A stretch of 54,437 nt of DNA, taken from assembly GCA_012521215.1 (NCBI GenBank), contig JAAYMU010000100.1, positions 1 through 54,437 of the forward strand, given 5' to 3'. The translations under genes were made by a program, and so were the position numbers. Positions 42,698 to 51,736 of the stretch are shown piece after piece. Source of the stretch: Peptococcaceae bacterium (GTDB taxonomy: Bacteria; Bacillota; Desulfitobacteriia; Desulfitobacteriales; Syntrophobotulaceae). Positions within the stretch are counted from its first letter, which is position 1; every line of letters starts with the position of its first letter. The notes beneath the pieces are model-generated. The model saw only the letters and a program-made list of their open reading frames with translations, was not told the DNA's origin and ran no database searches.

Positions 42698-45325
42698 ATG
42701 TATAGCGGTAACCAATTAAGAGAAATGTTTCTAAAATTTTTCGAAGAAAGAGGCCATAGTATTCAGCCTAGCGCTTCGTTAATTCCTAAAGATGATCCGA
42801 CTTTGCTGTTGACGGTGGCAGGCATGGTCCCGTTTAAACCTTATTTTTTGGGTCAAGTGGAACCGCCCTTTGCCAGAGCCACATCTGCTCAGAAATGCGT
42901 ACGGACTCCTGACCTGGAATCTGTAGGTCGAACAGCCAGACATCATACTTTTTTCGAGATGTTGGGCAACTTTTCTTTTGGTGCTTATTTTAAAAAAGAG
43001 GCTATTAGCTGGGCTTGGGAATATATTACCGGGGTATTAAAAATTCCTGAAAGCAAACTGTGGGTAACCATACACCCGGAAGATGAAGAGGCTAAGAATT
43101 ATTGGATAAAAGAAGCGGGAGTAGACCCGGCAAGAATCGTAATCGATGAGAGTAATTTTTGGGCCGCAGGCCCTGTTGGACCCTGTGGGCCATGTTCCGA
43201 GATTTACGTTGATTTGGGCGAAACTCGAGGCTGTGGTAAACCGGACTGCGCTATAGGCTGTGATTGCGATCGGTTTCTTGAAATATGGAATCTGGTTTTT
43301 ATGCAATATAATCGGGATGAAAAGGGAAAATTAACTCCGCTTCCCAAACAAAACATTGATACCGGCATGGGTCTGGAGCGTATTGCTTCCGTCATGCAAG
43401 GAGTCGATTCTAATTTTGATACCGATCTTTTTATGCCTATTATCAATAGGGTTGCTCAAATAGCAAACACAGCCTATAAAAAAGACGCTAAAACCGACAC
43501 GGCCTTAAAAATTATAGCTGATCATGCCCGGGCGGTTTGCTTCATGCTGGCAGACGGTATCCGTCCCAGCAGTGAAGGAAGAGGATATGTTTTACGGCGT
43601 ATTTTGCGCCGGGCAGTACGCTACGCCCGTCTCCTGGGGATAGAAAAACCCTTTTTAGAGCAATTGCTTAGGGTTATTCAGGAACACTATGCCCATCACT
43701 ATACCGAACTTAAAGAAAATGAGAATTTTATTTTGAACCACTTGCGTTTGGAAGAAAAAAATTTCTTGGCCACCTTGGAACAAGGGACTTTAATCTTACA
43801 GGAAAAAGTCAGTTCTTTAAAACAAGCGGGTTTAACAAGTCTAAGCGGCCAAGATGCTTTTCATCTCTATGATACTTATGGTTTCCCGGTAGAACTTACC
43901 GCAGAAATACTGGAGGAAGAAGGTCTAACAGTTGACCTGGAGGGCTTTAAACAAGCTTTTGAAGAGCACCGGCGGCTGGCAAAGGAACAGTCCCGGCAAA
44001 TGAAGGCAACTCTGGAAAAGACTGCTTTAATAGAGAAAGCTAAGCAAACCGGGCCTACTGAATTCACCGGTTATCAGGAAATAGTTTCCGAGGCTAGAAT
44101 TCTAGCTTTATTTGTAGAAGATGAGGAAACCGACAGCGTAGGGGAAGGGGAAGAAGTAAGCTGTCTCTTAAATAAAACTCCTTTCTATGTGGAAAGCGGT
44201 GGGCAGGTGAGTGATGAGGGAATACTGCAGACTGCTAAAGCGGTGGCTCAAATTAAGGAATTAAGAAAACTGCCTAACGGTACTGTTTTGCATCGCCTTT
44301 TTGTTAAGACAGGGGTATTGAAAAAAGGAGATATTGTTCAGGCTGTTGTGGATTCAGAAAGCAGAAAAGCAACAGCCCGTCATCATAGTGCGACTCACTT
44401 ATTACACCAGGCTCTGCGTCAGGTGTTGGGCGAACATGTTCAGCAGGCCGGTTCATTGGTAACCAAAGAACGTCTGAGATTTGATTTTGCTCATTTCTCG
44501 GCCTTAACTCCGGAACAGATTACGGCCGTAGAAAATGAAATTAATGAGCAAATCCTGGCCAATATACAGGTTCGAGTAAGGGAAATGTCTATAGATGAGG
44601 CGCGGGAAAAAGGTGCCATAGCTTTATTCGGTGAAAAGTACGGCCATATGGTACGTGTTGTAGAAATAGGCAATTACAGTATGGAGCTTTGCGGCGGTAC
44701 CCATGTACAAAGTACCGGGGAAATTGGGCTGGTTAAAATTGTCTCTGAAGGAGGCATTGGAGCCGGCTTAAGAAGAATTGAAGCCGTTGCAGGTCAGGAA
44801 ACTTTAGAATATTTAAGAAAAATGGAATATCAGCTTGCTGAAATCAACCATCTGCTTAAAGGACAGGGCCAGGATACGGTAAAAAGGGTGGATGCTCTAA
44901 TCACCCAGGTAAAAGATTTAGAAAAAGAAATTCAGCACTTAAACGCCAAACTCTCAAAATACGAGGCTGATAATATATTATCTAAAGTCCAGGACGTGTC
45001 CGGAATAAAATTGCTGGCGGCCAAAGTGCAGGCTGCAGATATGGATACTCTTCGTCAAACGGCCGATATGCTTCGAGACAAGTTAAGCGAAGGGGTGATT
45101 GTCCTAGGTGCTGTGGTTGAGGGAAAAGTAAACTTGGTTACAGTGGTTAATCCCCCGGGTTTGAGAGGGCTCCATGCCGGAAAAATTATTAAGGAAATAG
45201 CCGCTATTACCGGTGGCGGCGGGGGTGGAAGACCTGATATGGCTCAAGCCGGAGGTAAGGACACTTCCAAATTGGGAGAAGCATTAGATAAGGCTAAAGT
45301 TATTATTGGCAACTTTTTAGGTTAG
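42698..45325 (+). CDS. alaS: Alanyl-tRNA synthetase
   Basis: An 875-aa class II synthetase charging tRNA-Ala. FFEERGHSIQPSASLIP begins motif 1, the catalytic core covers about 1-250 and includes RHHTFFEMLGNFSFGAYF, editing residues are HHSATHLLHQAL near 568 and CGGTHVQSTGEIGLVK near 667, and the C-terminal C-Ala part ends in GGGGGGRPDMAQAGG. The length fits the family (about 875). ATG 42698 follows AAGGAGG. In Bacillus alaS is followed by yrzL-yrrK-yrzB-yrrL, the same order as here except for an aldo/keto reductase gene. Confidence 0.97.
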   Translation: MYSGNQLREMFLKFFEERGHSIQPSASLIPKDDPTLLLTVAGMVPFKPYFLGQVEPPFARATSAQKCVRTPDLESVGRTARHHTFFEMLGNFSFGAYFKKEAISWAWEYITGVLKIPESKLWVTIHPEDEEAKNYWIKEAGVDPARIVIDESNFWAAGPVGPCGPCSEIYVDLGETRGCGKPDCAIGCDCDRFLEIWNLVFMQYNRDEKGKLTPLPKQNIDTGMGLERIASVMQGVDSNFDTDLFMPIINRVAQIANTAYKKDAKTDTALKIIADHARAVCFMLADGIRPSSEGRGYVLRRILRRAVRYARLLGIEKPFLEQLLRVIQEHYAHHYTELKENENFILNHLRLEEKNFLATLEQGTLILQEKVSSLKQAGLTSLSGQDAFHLYDTYGFPVELTAEILEEEGLTVDLEGFKQAFEEHRRLAKEQSRQMKATLEKTALIEKAKQTGPTEFTGYQEIVSEARILALFVEDEETDSVGEGEEVSCLLNKTPFYVESGGQVSDEGILQTAKAVAQIKELRKLPNGTVLHRLFVKTGVLKKGDIVQAVVDSESRKATARHHSATHLLHQALRQVLGEHVQQAGSLVTKERLRFDFAHFSALTPEQITAVENEINEQILANIQVRVREMSIDEAREKGAIALFGEKYGHMVRVVEIGNYSMELCGGTHVQSTGEIGLVKIVSEGGIGAGLRRIEAVAGQETLEYLRKMEYQLAEINHLLKGQGQDTVKRVDALITQVKDLEKEIQHLNAKLSKYEADNILSKVQDVSGIKLLAAKVQAADMDTLRQTADMLRDKLSEGVIVLGAVVEGKVNLVTVVNPPGLRGLHAGKIIKEIAAITGGGGGGRPDMAQAGGKDTSKLGEALDKAKVIIGNFLG

Positions 45326-45463
45326 ACTAAATTTAACCAAAAGGACAAATAAAACAAATTATTTTCCCTAGTGCTATTTTCCTAACAGGTAATTTATCGG
45401 GCATGAAGAATACTTATGGAGAATAGTATATACTAAAAACTGGTAAGGAAGGAGGTATAAACC

Positions 45464-45718
45464 GTGAGTAATAAGATAGAAGAAACCATGATGTTTAAAT
45501 CCCAAACCGGAGACAATTCCGCAAGGGAAATATTACAACAGGTTTATGCTGCTTTGCAGGAGAAAGGGTATGATCCAATTAACCAGTTGGTTGGCTATCT
45601 TATGTCGGGGGATCCTGTTTATATTACCAGTCATAATCAGGCCAGGACCAAGATACGGAAATTAGAAAGATACGAATTGTTAGAGGAATTAGTAGGATAT
45701 TACCTCAAAGATCTTTAA
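45464..45718 (+). CDS. ireB: IreB-family regulatory phosphoprotein
   Basis: An 84-aa UPF0297/YrzL protein. [17 protein letters not shown] near the N-terminus, [17 protein letters not shown] and [17 protein letters not shown] are conserved. In Enterococcus IreB is a phosphorylation target of the IreK kinase and affects cephalosporin resistance. The N-terminal threonine (IEETMMF) is the position phosphorylated there. The start is GTG 45464 behind AAGGAGG. It follows alaS by 138 bases and sits upstream of ruvX as usual. Confidence 0.93.
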   Translation: MSNKIEETMMFKSQTGDNSAREILQQVYAALQEKGYDPINQLVGYLMSGDPVYITSHNQARTKIRKLERYELLEELVGYYLKDL

Positions 45719-45726
45719 AAAACGGC

Positions 45727-45793
45727 AGGGGACACAGTCAAAACATGTCTCTTAAAGGGGTAGGGGGGCACACTTCCAGAAAGTATGTCCCCT
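45727..45793. repeat. Two degenerate GGGGACA-type palindromes (REP-like)
   Basis: The first pairs AGGGGACA (45727-45734) with TGTCTCTT (45746-45753), using G-T wobbles. The second pairs AGGGG and CACACTT (45762-45775) with AAGTATG and TCCCCT (45781-45793), with one bulge and one mismatch. GGGGACA...TGTCCCC palindromes are common in Clostridia genomes. They lie between ireB and the aldo/keto reductase gene. Confidence 0.6.
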
Positions 45794-45850
45794 AAATTAT
45801 AGTCAAGGGATACATCTTATTTCGAAAAGTGATCGGAGGATACATGTTTT

Positions 45851-46795
45851 TTGCGCAAGGTAAAACTAGGATATAATGGGCCCATAGTTTCAGAGATCTG
45901 TTTCGGTAGCCTGGCTATTTCACCGCTTCAGGGTAGAGTTTCTTTAGAAGAAGGTAGAGATGTTTTGGAATATGCTTTGGCCTCGGGAATAGACTGGGTT
46001 GACACGGCTGAAATCTATGATAACTATGAGCAATTACGGCCGGTGTTGGATAAATATCCCGAGACCAAGGTTGTCAGCAAATCCTATGCTGTAACTGCTG
46101 CTGAGCTTCGAAAAAGCATAGATAAGGCTAGGTTAGGTCTAAACCGCGATGTTATCGATATTTTTATGCTGCATGAACAGGAAAGCCATTTAACCCTTTT
46201 GGGTCATGCTCAAGCCTGGGAAGCCCTTCTGGAGGCCAAAGCGTCCGGTTTAGTTAGGTACATAGGAATATCTACCCATGCTGTGCAGGGAGTCCGGGCG
46301 GGTGCTTTGCAGCCCGGGCTAGATGTTATTCATCCTCTGGTTAATTATCAGGGCTTAGGTATTATTGACGGTAATTTGGATGACATGTTGCAAAGTATTG
46401 CTTTTGCAGCCGAACTAGGTATAGGTATGTATGCCATGAAAGTATTTGGTGGCGGTCATTTGACTGCTAATCCGGAAAAAGCTTTGCACTTTGTTAGATC
46501 TTTGCCGGGTATTCAGGCTATGGCTTTAGGTATGTCCTCTCGGCAGGAGGTTGATTTTAATTTAGCCCTGTTGGCCGGTGAGCAAATCCCAGAGCAGCTC
46601 CGCCATAGTGTTCTGTACCGGGAAAAAAAACTTTATATTGCCGATTGGTGCCAGGGATGCGGGAAATGTCTTTCTGCCTGTCCCCAGCAGGCCTTGTACT
46701 TAAAAAACGGTAAAGCTACACTAGTAGCTGAGCGTTGTGTTCTTTGCGGTTACTGTAGCCGAAAGTGTGAACATTTTTGTCTGAAAATTGTCTAA
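45851..46795 (+). CDS. Aldo/keto reductase with C-terminal ferredoxin domain
   Basis: A 314-aa fusion. Residues 1-255 form an AKR barrel: WVDTAEIYDNYEQL near 48 carries the catalytic D and Y, KVVSKSY near 72 the lysine, and HEQESH near 104 the histidine. Residues 265-312 hold two 4Fe-4S motifs, CQGCGKCLSACPQQ and CVLCGYCSRKCEHFC. The pairing suggests electron transfer from ferredoxin clusters rather than simple NADPH use. The start is TTG 45851 with GGAGG ten bases upstream. It is inserted between ireB and ruvX relative to the Bacillus order. Confidence 0.87.
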   Translation: MRKVKLGYNGPIVSEICFGSLAISPLQGRVSLEEGRDVLEYALASGIDWVDTAEIYDNYEQLRPVLDKYPETKVVSKSYAVTAAELRKSIDKARLGLNRDVIDIFMLHEQESHLTLLGHAQAWEALLEAKASGLVRYIGISTHAVQGVRAGALQPGLDVIHPLVNYQGLGIIDGNLDDMLQSIAFAAELGIGMYAMKVFGGGHLTANPEKALHFVRSLPGIQAMALGMSSRQEVDFNLALLAGEQIPEQLRHSVLYREKKLYIADWCQGCGKCLSACPQQALYLKNGKATLVAERCVLCGYCSRKCEHFCLKIV

Positions 46796-46831
46796 GTTGG
46801 TTAAACTAAAAGAGTAGGAGGTAGAGGGACA

Positions 46832-47233
46832 CTGCGGATTATGGGGCTTGATCTAGGCGAGAAAACAATCGGGGTGGCTATGAGCGATCCTTTGGGTCTA
46901 ACCGCCCAAGGTATAACGGTAATAAAAAGATCTTCCAAAGACTTGGAAGAACTTCAACGTTTGATTACCGATTACGAAGTTACGGAAATAGTAATTGGTT
47001 TGCCGCGCCATATGAACGGTAGCTTAGGGGATAGAGCGCTTCAGACCCAGAAATTTGCTTCCCGGCTGGAACAAACATTTCAGCTGCCGGTAACGCTTTG
47101 GGATGAACGTTTAAGTACTGTGGGAGCGGAAAGAGCTTTACTGGAGGCAGATGTTTCCCGGGCCAAAAGAAAGAAAATAATCGACAAAATGGCAGCTGTT
47201 TTCATTCTTCAGGGCTACTTGGACAGCCGATAA
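46832..47233 (+). CDS. ruvX: YqgF/RuvX family nuclease (CTG start likely)
   Basis: A 133-aa RNase H-fold protein proposed to resolve Holliday junctions or process pre-16S rRNA. MGLDLGEKTIGVAMSDPLG near the start holds the first acid, IVIGLPRHMNGSLGDRA near 52 is the second motif, and WDERLSTVGAERALLEA near 91 has the third. The family normally begins MRIMGLDLG: CTG 46832 gives exactly this with AGGAGGT at 46816-46822 nine bases upstream, whereas ATG 46841 lies 18 bases away. A non-canonical CTG start is therefore likely; ATG 46841 is the conservative choice. Confidence 0.92.
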   Translation: MRIMGLDLGEKTIGVAMSDPLGLTAQGITVIKRSSKDLEELQRLITDYEVTEIVIGLPRHMNGSLGDRALQTQKFASRLEQTFQLPVTLWDERLSTVGAERALLEADVSRAKRKKIIDKMAAVFILQGYLDSR

Positions 47234-47297
47234 ATAAATTTGACATTCCTTACCTGCGATAGTAGAATTACAATATCTATTTGGAGAGGTGAATAAT

Positions 47298-47606
47298 ATG
47301 ACCGATGATTTCAATAAACTAGAAGAAATGGAAGAGGGTTATGATATTATTGTCTTAAATGACGATGAGGGTCATGAGCATGAATTTATGCATTTGGAAA
47401 GTCTCGAAGTGGACGGCAATACCTACTATGTACTTCTGCCGGTTGATGAAGCCGAAGAAGAGGACGATGAGGCTGAAGCCATTATTCTGAAACTTAGCAA
47501 GGATGAAAATGGCGAGGATATATTAATGGATATTGAAGACGATGAAGAATGGGAAAAAGTCGCCGATGCTTGGGAAGAACTGGATGACTTTGATGATGAA
47601 GAATAA
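47298..47606 (+). CDS. DUF1292 (YrzB-like) acidic protein
   Basis: A 102-aa very acidic protein. DIIVLNDDEGHEHEFMHLES and NTYYVLLPVDEAEEEDDEAE are typical of DUF1292, with an aspartate/glutamate-rich C-terminus (EEWEKVADAWEELDDFDDEE). No enzymatic motif is present, and the role is unknown even in Bacillus. ATG 47298 is chosen for GAGAGG eight bases upstream; a GTG at 47289 overlaps that site. It lies between ruvX and mltG as in Bacillus. Confidence 0.9.
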   Translation: MTDDFNKLEEMEEGYDIIVLNDDEGHEHEFMHLESLEVDGNTYYVLLPVDEAEEEDDEAEAIILKLSKDENGEDILMDIEDDEEWEKVADAWEELDDFDDEE

Positions 47607-47643
47607 CCGCAACATACATAAAACAATTTAAAGTTGAACAGGC

Positions 47644-47682
47644 AGAAACTCAAGAACAAAATCTTGGGTTTCTTCTTTCTTT
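47644..47682 (+). terminator. Terminator between yrzB and mltG
   Basis: AGAAACTCAAGA (47644-47655) pairs with TCTTGGGTTTCT (47662-47673) with one G-T wobble. The T-rich tract after it is interrupted by C. mltG starts 67 bases downstream, so read-through is likely to some degree. Confidence 0.7.
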
Positions 47683-47748
47683 AAAAAGCGTTATAATTAA
47701 AAAAAATCCTACAATAAAAGGCATAAAGTTGAGAAAGAAGAGAGAAAA

Positions 47749-48783
47749 ATGCAATCACGAAGTGGTAATCGAAGACTTTCAATAAAAAAAGCTTTTAAAA
47801 CCACCTTCCTTATCTTGCTGCTGGTGTTGGCCGGGGCAGGATTTTGGTTTTCTCACAACCTTAAACCGGTTTCCTCTACGGCTCAGACCCGGGTATTTGT
47901 AATAGAGCAAGGTATGCCGGCCTCTAAGGTGGCTGAAGAATTAAAAAAGCAAAATATTATTAGAAATGCACAGGCTTTTCTGCAGCTTTGCCGATGGCAA
48001 AAGGCGGATTCTAAACTTATGGCCGGTATGTATTATCTTTCTCCGGACATGAGTTCCCGTGAAATACTTGAGACCTTGCTTCAAGGCACGGAACCGGAAG
48101 TGGTTAGAATTACTATTCCTGAAGGCTATACGGTGGAGCAGATTGTCAATACCCTGGTAAACAATGGTTTAGGAACCGAAAAGGAATATTATAAGGCCAT
48201 GGCTTCGTTTAGTGCCCAAGATTATGCTTTTTTGAAAGGAATACCAAACGGTAAAAACCGTCTGGAAGGGTTTCTTTTTCCGGATACCTATTTTTTTGAT
48301 AAAAAAGCTAAACCAAGAGATGTCATTGACCGTTTTTTGCAGCGTTTTAGCCGGGAATTAACGCCTGAGACTAGAAATAAACTGGAGGAAATGAATCTTT
48401 CTATTTATGATTGGGTAATTCATGCTTCTATAGTGGAAAGAGAAGCACAAAAACAAGAGGAACGGCCGGTGATTGCCGGGGTTTTTGCTAATCGTCTTCG
48501 GATTGGTATGCCCTTGCAGTCCTGCGCTACGGTACAGTATGTGTTAGGTGAGGTCAAACCGGTGCTAAGTACTGAGGATACAAAAATAGATTCTCCTTAC
48601 AATACTTATAAATACCCCGGTCTTCCTCCAGGTCCTATTTCTAATCCGGGGCATGCCTCTTTGCAAGCGGTGCTTTACCCGGAAAAAACGGACTACTTGT
48701 ATTTTGTAGCCAAGCAAGATGGCAGTCATGCCTTTGCTGTTACTTATCAACAGCATTTAAATAATATTGCCAAGTATCAATAG
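47749..48783 (+). CDS. mltG: Endolytic murein transglycosylase MltG
   Basis: A 344-aa MltG (YceG) protein that cuts nascent glycan strands at the membrane. A single N-terminal membrane helix (about 18-36) follows a basic tail. A LysM-like part starts near 50 (VFVIEQGMPASKVAEELKKQ), and the catalytic glutamate is in ASIVEREAQKQEE near 228. GYTVEQIVNTL near 128 and YNTYKYPGLPPGPISNPG near 284 are family signatures. ATG 47749 follows GAAGAGAG. It is the last cell-wall member of the alaS block here. Confidence 0.94.
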   Translation: MQSRSGNRRLSIKKAFKTTFLILLLVLAGAGFWFSHNLKPVSSTAQTRVFVIEQGMPASKVAEELKKQNIIRNAQAFLQLCRWQKADSKLMAGMYYLSPDMSSREILETLLQGTEPEVVRITIPEGYTVEQIVNTLVNNGLGTEKEYYKAMASFSAQDYAFLKGIPNGKNRLEGFLFPDTYFFDKKAKPRDVIDRFLQRFSRELTPETRNKLEEMNLSIYDWVIHASIVEREAQKQEERPVIAGVFANRLRIGMPLQSCATVQYVLGEVKPVLSTEDTKIDSPYNTYKYPGLPPGPISNPGHASLQAVLYPEKTDYLYFVAKQDGSHAFAVTYQQHLNNIAKYQ

Positions 48784-48899
48784 TTTGTATTACTGCCATA
48801 AGCACCTCTTTTTAAGATTTTGTTTATATATTGTTTGCTTATATAATATGGAGTGGATTATTTAGTGCGTAGTTTAATTCTTAACCTTCGGGAGGTATC

Positions 48900-50177
48900 A
48901 TGAAAAAACCTGAACTTCTTGCTCCCGCCGGGGACTTGGAGAAACTCAAATTCGCTTTGGAATATGGGGCCGATGCCGTTTATGCTGCGGGAAGCTCTTT
49001 TGGCTTAAGAGCCTATGCCGGTAACTTTGATGCTGAAGAGTTGCACCAGGCTGTAGAATATACGCATAAACTAGGGCGTAAGATTTACATTACCGTTAAT
49101 ATATTTGCCCATGAACCGGATTTTGAATATTTGAAGGATTATTTGGGACAATTAAAGGCTTTGCAGGTTGACGGCCTTATTGTTTCTGATCCGGGAGTCC
49201 TTAGAGCAGCCCAAAAGTATGCACCCGGACTGGAGATTCATTTAAGCACCCAAGCCAACTGTACTAACTCGGCCAGTGCCAACTTCTGGTTTAGTCAAGG
49301 CCTAAAAAGGGTGGTGTTGGCCAGAGAGCTAACCCTGCAAGAAATAAGAGAGATCAGCCGGCGAACCGCAGGAGAGCTGGAGATATTCGTACACGGTGCT
49401 ATGTGTATGTCCTATTCAGGGCGCTGTTTGTTGAGCAATTACCTTACCGGCCGAGATGCCAACCGGGGAGAATGTACTCATCCTTGTCGCTGGGGTTACG
49501 CTCTGGTAGAAGAAAAGAGGCCGGGCCAATTTTTCCCTATCGAGGAGGATGCCAGGGGTAGCTACATTTTTAATTCCCACGATCTATGCCTGCTGCCCTA
49601 TTTGCCGTTGCTTAAAGATTTAAGGCTGGCCAGCTTTAAGATAGAAGGCCGTATGAAAGGTACTTACTATGTGGCCAGCACAGTAAAGGTTTATCGTCAG
49701 GCTATCGATACCTTATGGGAACAAGGAGAAGAGGAGTTTAACCGGAAACTTGCTTTATGGCTTAAGGAACTGGATAAAGTCAGCCACAGGGACTATTCTT
49801 CGGGTTTTCTTTTCGGCAAGCCAGGAGCGGAAGCTCATAATATCGAGACTTCCAATTATATTCGGGAATATAGCTTTGTGGGCCGGGTATTGACCCCGGA
49901 AGAATACAGTAGGCCGGAGCAGATAAAGATAAAGGGTTCGGAAAAAGAATGCATTTCTTGGATTGAACAACGCAACCATTTCCGGGTAGGAGAAGAATTG
50001 GAAGTGCTTTCTCCTCAGGAGGACCCATGGACTTTTAAAGTAACAGGTTTATGGGATGAAGAAGGTGCAGAAGTGGAAGTTGCCCGCCATCCCCAACAAA
50101 AACTAAAAATTACTGTGCCCAGACCCTTAAGTCCCTTCACTATTTTGCGCCGGGAAAAGACCAAAACTTTAAAATAA
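48900..50177 (+). CDS. U32-family peptidase/hydroxylation protein (YrrO-like)
   Basis: A 425-aa U32 protein. PELLAPAGDLEKLKFALEYG is at the N-terminus, EIHLSTQANCTNSASANFW near 112 and HGAMCMSYSGRCLLSNYLTG near 165 form the family signature, and CTHPCRW continues the cysteine set, possibly a 4Fe-4S site. Characterised relatives act in 23S rRNA hydroxylation (RlhA) or tRNA modification rather than as classical proteases. The C-terminal domain (about 320-415) is beta-rich. ATG 48900 follows CGGGAGG. The DUF4911 gene starts 22 bases after the stop. Confidence 0.92.
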   Translation: MKKPELLAPAGDLEKLKFALEYGADAVYAAGSSFGLRAYAGNFDAEELHQAVEYTHKLGRKIYITVNIFAHEPDFEYLKDYLGQLKALQVDGLIVSDPGVLRAAQKYAPGLEIHLSTQANCTNSASANFWFSQGLKRVVLARELTLQEIREISRRTAGELEIFVHGAMCMSYSGRCLLSNYLTGRDANRGECTHPCRWGYALVEEKRPGQFFPIEEDARGSYIFNSHDLCLLPYLPLLKDLRLASFKIEGRMKGTYYVASTVKVYRQAIDTLWEQGEEEFNRKLALWLKELDKVSHRDYSSGFLFGKPGAEAHNIETSNYIREYSFVGRVLTPEEYSRPEQIKIKGSEKECISWIEQRNHFRVGEELEVLSPQEDPWTFKVTGLWDEEGAEVEVARHPQQKLKITVPRPLSPFTILRREKTKTLK

Positions 50178-50198
50178 AATCGGGAGAACAATTATTTT

Positions 50199-50459
50199 AT
50201 GCATGACCAAAGAAAAAATATTGATTGCAAAGCAGAAAAAACCGATTGGCAGGATTGTGATTGTCTGGTCAAGGCCAGAGTGCCGCGCTCAGAGATTCAA
50301 ATGCTGTGTAAATTGGTGGAAAGCATGGGACATTTGGGCGTGGTCACTACCACCGACCGCCTGGCGGGGGAAGTATTAATCCAAACCACCAGGCATTGTT
50401 GGCCGGAGCTTAAATTTTTATTGCAAAAAGCCAATATCAAGATTGAATTTTTATCTTAA
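50199..50459 (+). CDS. DUF4911-family small protein
   Basis: An 86-aa protein with a variable polar N-terminus (about 1-25) and a compact core: VKARVPRSEIQMLCKLVESM, GHLGVVTTTDRL and EVLIQTTRHCWPELKFLLQ. This matches DUF4911, which often follows the U32 gene in Clostridia. Function is unknown; the fold is probably a small ACT-like alpha/beta domain. ATG 50199 has CGGGAG about ten bases upstream. It is co-oriented with U32 and pilM. Confidence 0.82.
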   Translation: MHDQRKNIDCKAEKTDWQDCDCLVKARVPRSEIQMLCKLVESMGHLGVVTTTDRLAGEVLIQTTRHCWPELKFLLQKANIKIEFLS

Positions 50460-50548
50460 TTAGGGCTACAATGGCATCCATTGTCAATTTTATAATAATA
50501 ATGTAGAATTAATTCCGGACATTATACTAGTAAGGGGATATGCCGGGG

Positions 50549-51736
50549 ATGAAAAAACAATGGTTGGCAGTGATTAACGACAACAACCTTATTGTTGCTC
50601 ATCTTGCCCTCAAGAAGAACAAACTTAAAATATTTTTTTTGGACAGCCTAAAACTGGAAGAAAACTTAAACGACTACTCTTCTCAGAAAGAAAGTAACAG
50701 TTTTGACTATATAAAAAATTGGTTTCGGGCCAATAAAATTCCTTGTGAAAAACTAAAACTAACTGTATCTAGTCTGGGATTGGTTACCAGGGTAGTTTCC
50801 TTACCCTTAATGTCCAGAAATGATCTGGAGAAGCTGGTTAATAATCAAATTAGCCAGTATTTTACTATTGATATCGAAAATTATATTATAGATTATAAAA
50901 TTCTTAACAAATATTATGAGAACAAGAAGCCTATGATCAATGTTCTGCTGGCTGCTTTACCTAAACAAAAAATTGCCTCTATCTGGTCAATATGTCAATA
51001 CCTAGGATTTGAACCGAGAGTAATTGATTTGTCGGCAGACTGTTTAACTAGAATATATTCTACACTGGCTGCCCGCAATAAGCTTTCGGGAGACATGGTC
51101 ATAGTTTCTCTTTCTGAAAACAAAGTAGAGTTTGTCCTTTTAAACAAAGGAATTTTCTTTTTATACTCCGATCTGGAAATAGATCTTAAGGCTATTGCTG
51201 CCGGCCTCACTAAGCAAAACGCTGAAAGACAGACCGAGGGTAATTCTGTTCCAGAAGAATCTATGCAAGCAGAGTTAGAAATTGCTAGCTTTTTAGCCAG
51301 GACAAAGGAATTTGTGCTTGAGGATTTGTATATTCCAAAAGAAAAAATTCCTTTTCTAAACATTACAGAATCCGATCTGGACCCAGCCCAGAAAATAAAG
51401 CATAGCAAACAATTAATGTACAGCAAACAGTCTTCAGCTAATAAAGATGAAGATTTGCCGGCGGAGTATTCTTTGAACCCACTTATTGCGGCCTTGGCAG
51501 GTCTTCTGAGCATTTATGAAACCAGTCATTACGGAAAAAAGGTGAGCAAAATTTATCTAACCGGAGAATACTGTTTTTTGCCATATGTGCCTGAAATTAT
51601 GTCTAAAAATTTAGGAATAGATACTGTAGTCGGTTTTCCCGGATGGGATCCAAAAATTAGGGTAAAAAACAGCAAACTCAGCTCTGACTGGCCAAAGTAT
51701 GGAAGCTTATACGGTCTTGCCTTGCGGGAGGATTAA
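50549..51736 (+). CDS. pilM: Type IV pilus assembly protein PilM
   Basis: A 395-aa actin-like ATPase. The fold follows FtsA/PilM: a nucleotide-binding start (LAVINDNNLIVAHLALKK), VTRVVSLPLMSRNDLEKLV near 85, and a C-terminal HVYGLALREd-like end (YGSLYGLALRE). PilM sits under the inner membrane and binds PilN. Residues 225-300 are longer and lysine- and glutamate-rich, perhaps disordered. ATG 50549 is preferred because AAGGGG lies 11 bases upstream; ATG 50540 is only two bases from it. The stop TAA abuts the pilN ATG. Confidence 0.85.
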   Translation: MKKQWLAVINDNNLIVAHLALKKNKLKIFFLDSLKLEENLNDYSSQKESNSFDYIKNWFRANKIPCEKLKLTVSSLGLVTRVVSLPLMSRNDLEKLVNNQISQYFTIDIENYIIDYKILNKYYENKKPMINVLLAALPKQKIASIWSICQYLGFEPRVIDLSADCLTRIYSTLAARNKLSGDMVIVSLSENKVEFVLLNKGIFFLYSDLEIDLKAIAAGLTKQNAERQTEGNSVPEESMQAELEIASFLARTKEFVLEDLYIPKEKIPFLNITESDLDPAQKIKHSKQLMYSKQSSANKDEDLPAEYSLNPLIAALAGLLSIYETSHYGKKVSKIYLTGEYCFLPYVPEIMSKNLGIDTVVGFPGWDPKIRVKNSKLSSDWPKYGSLYGLALRED

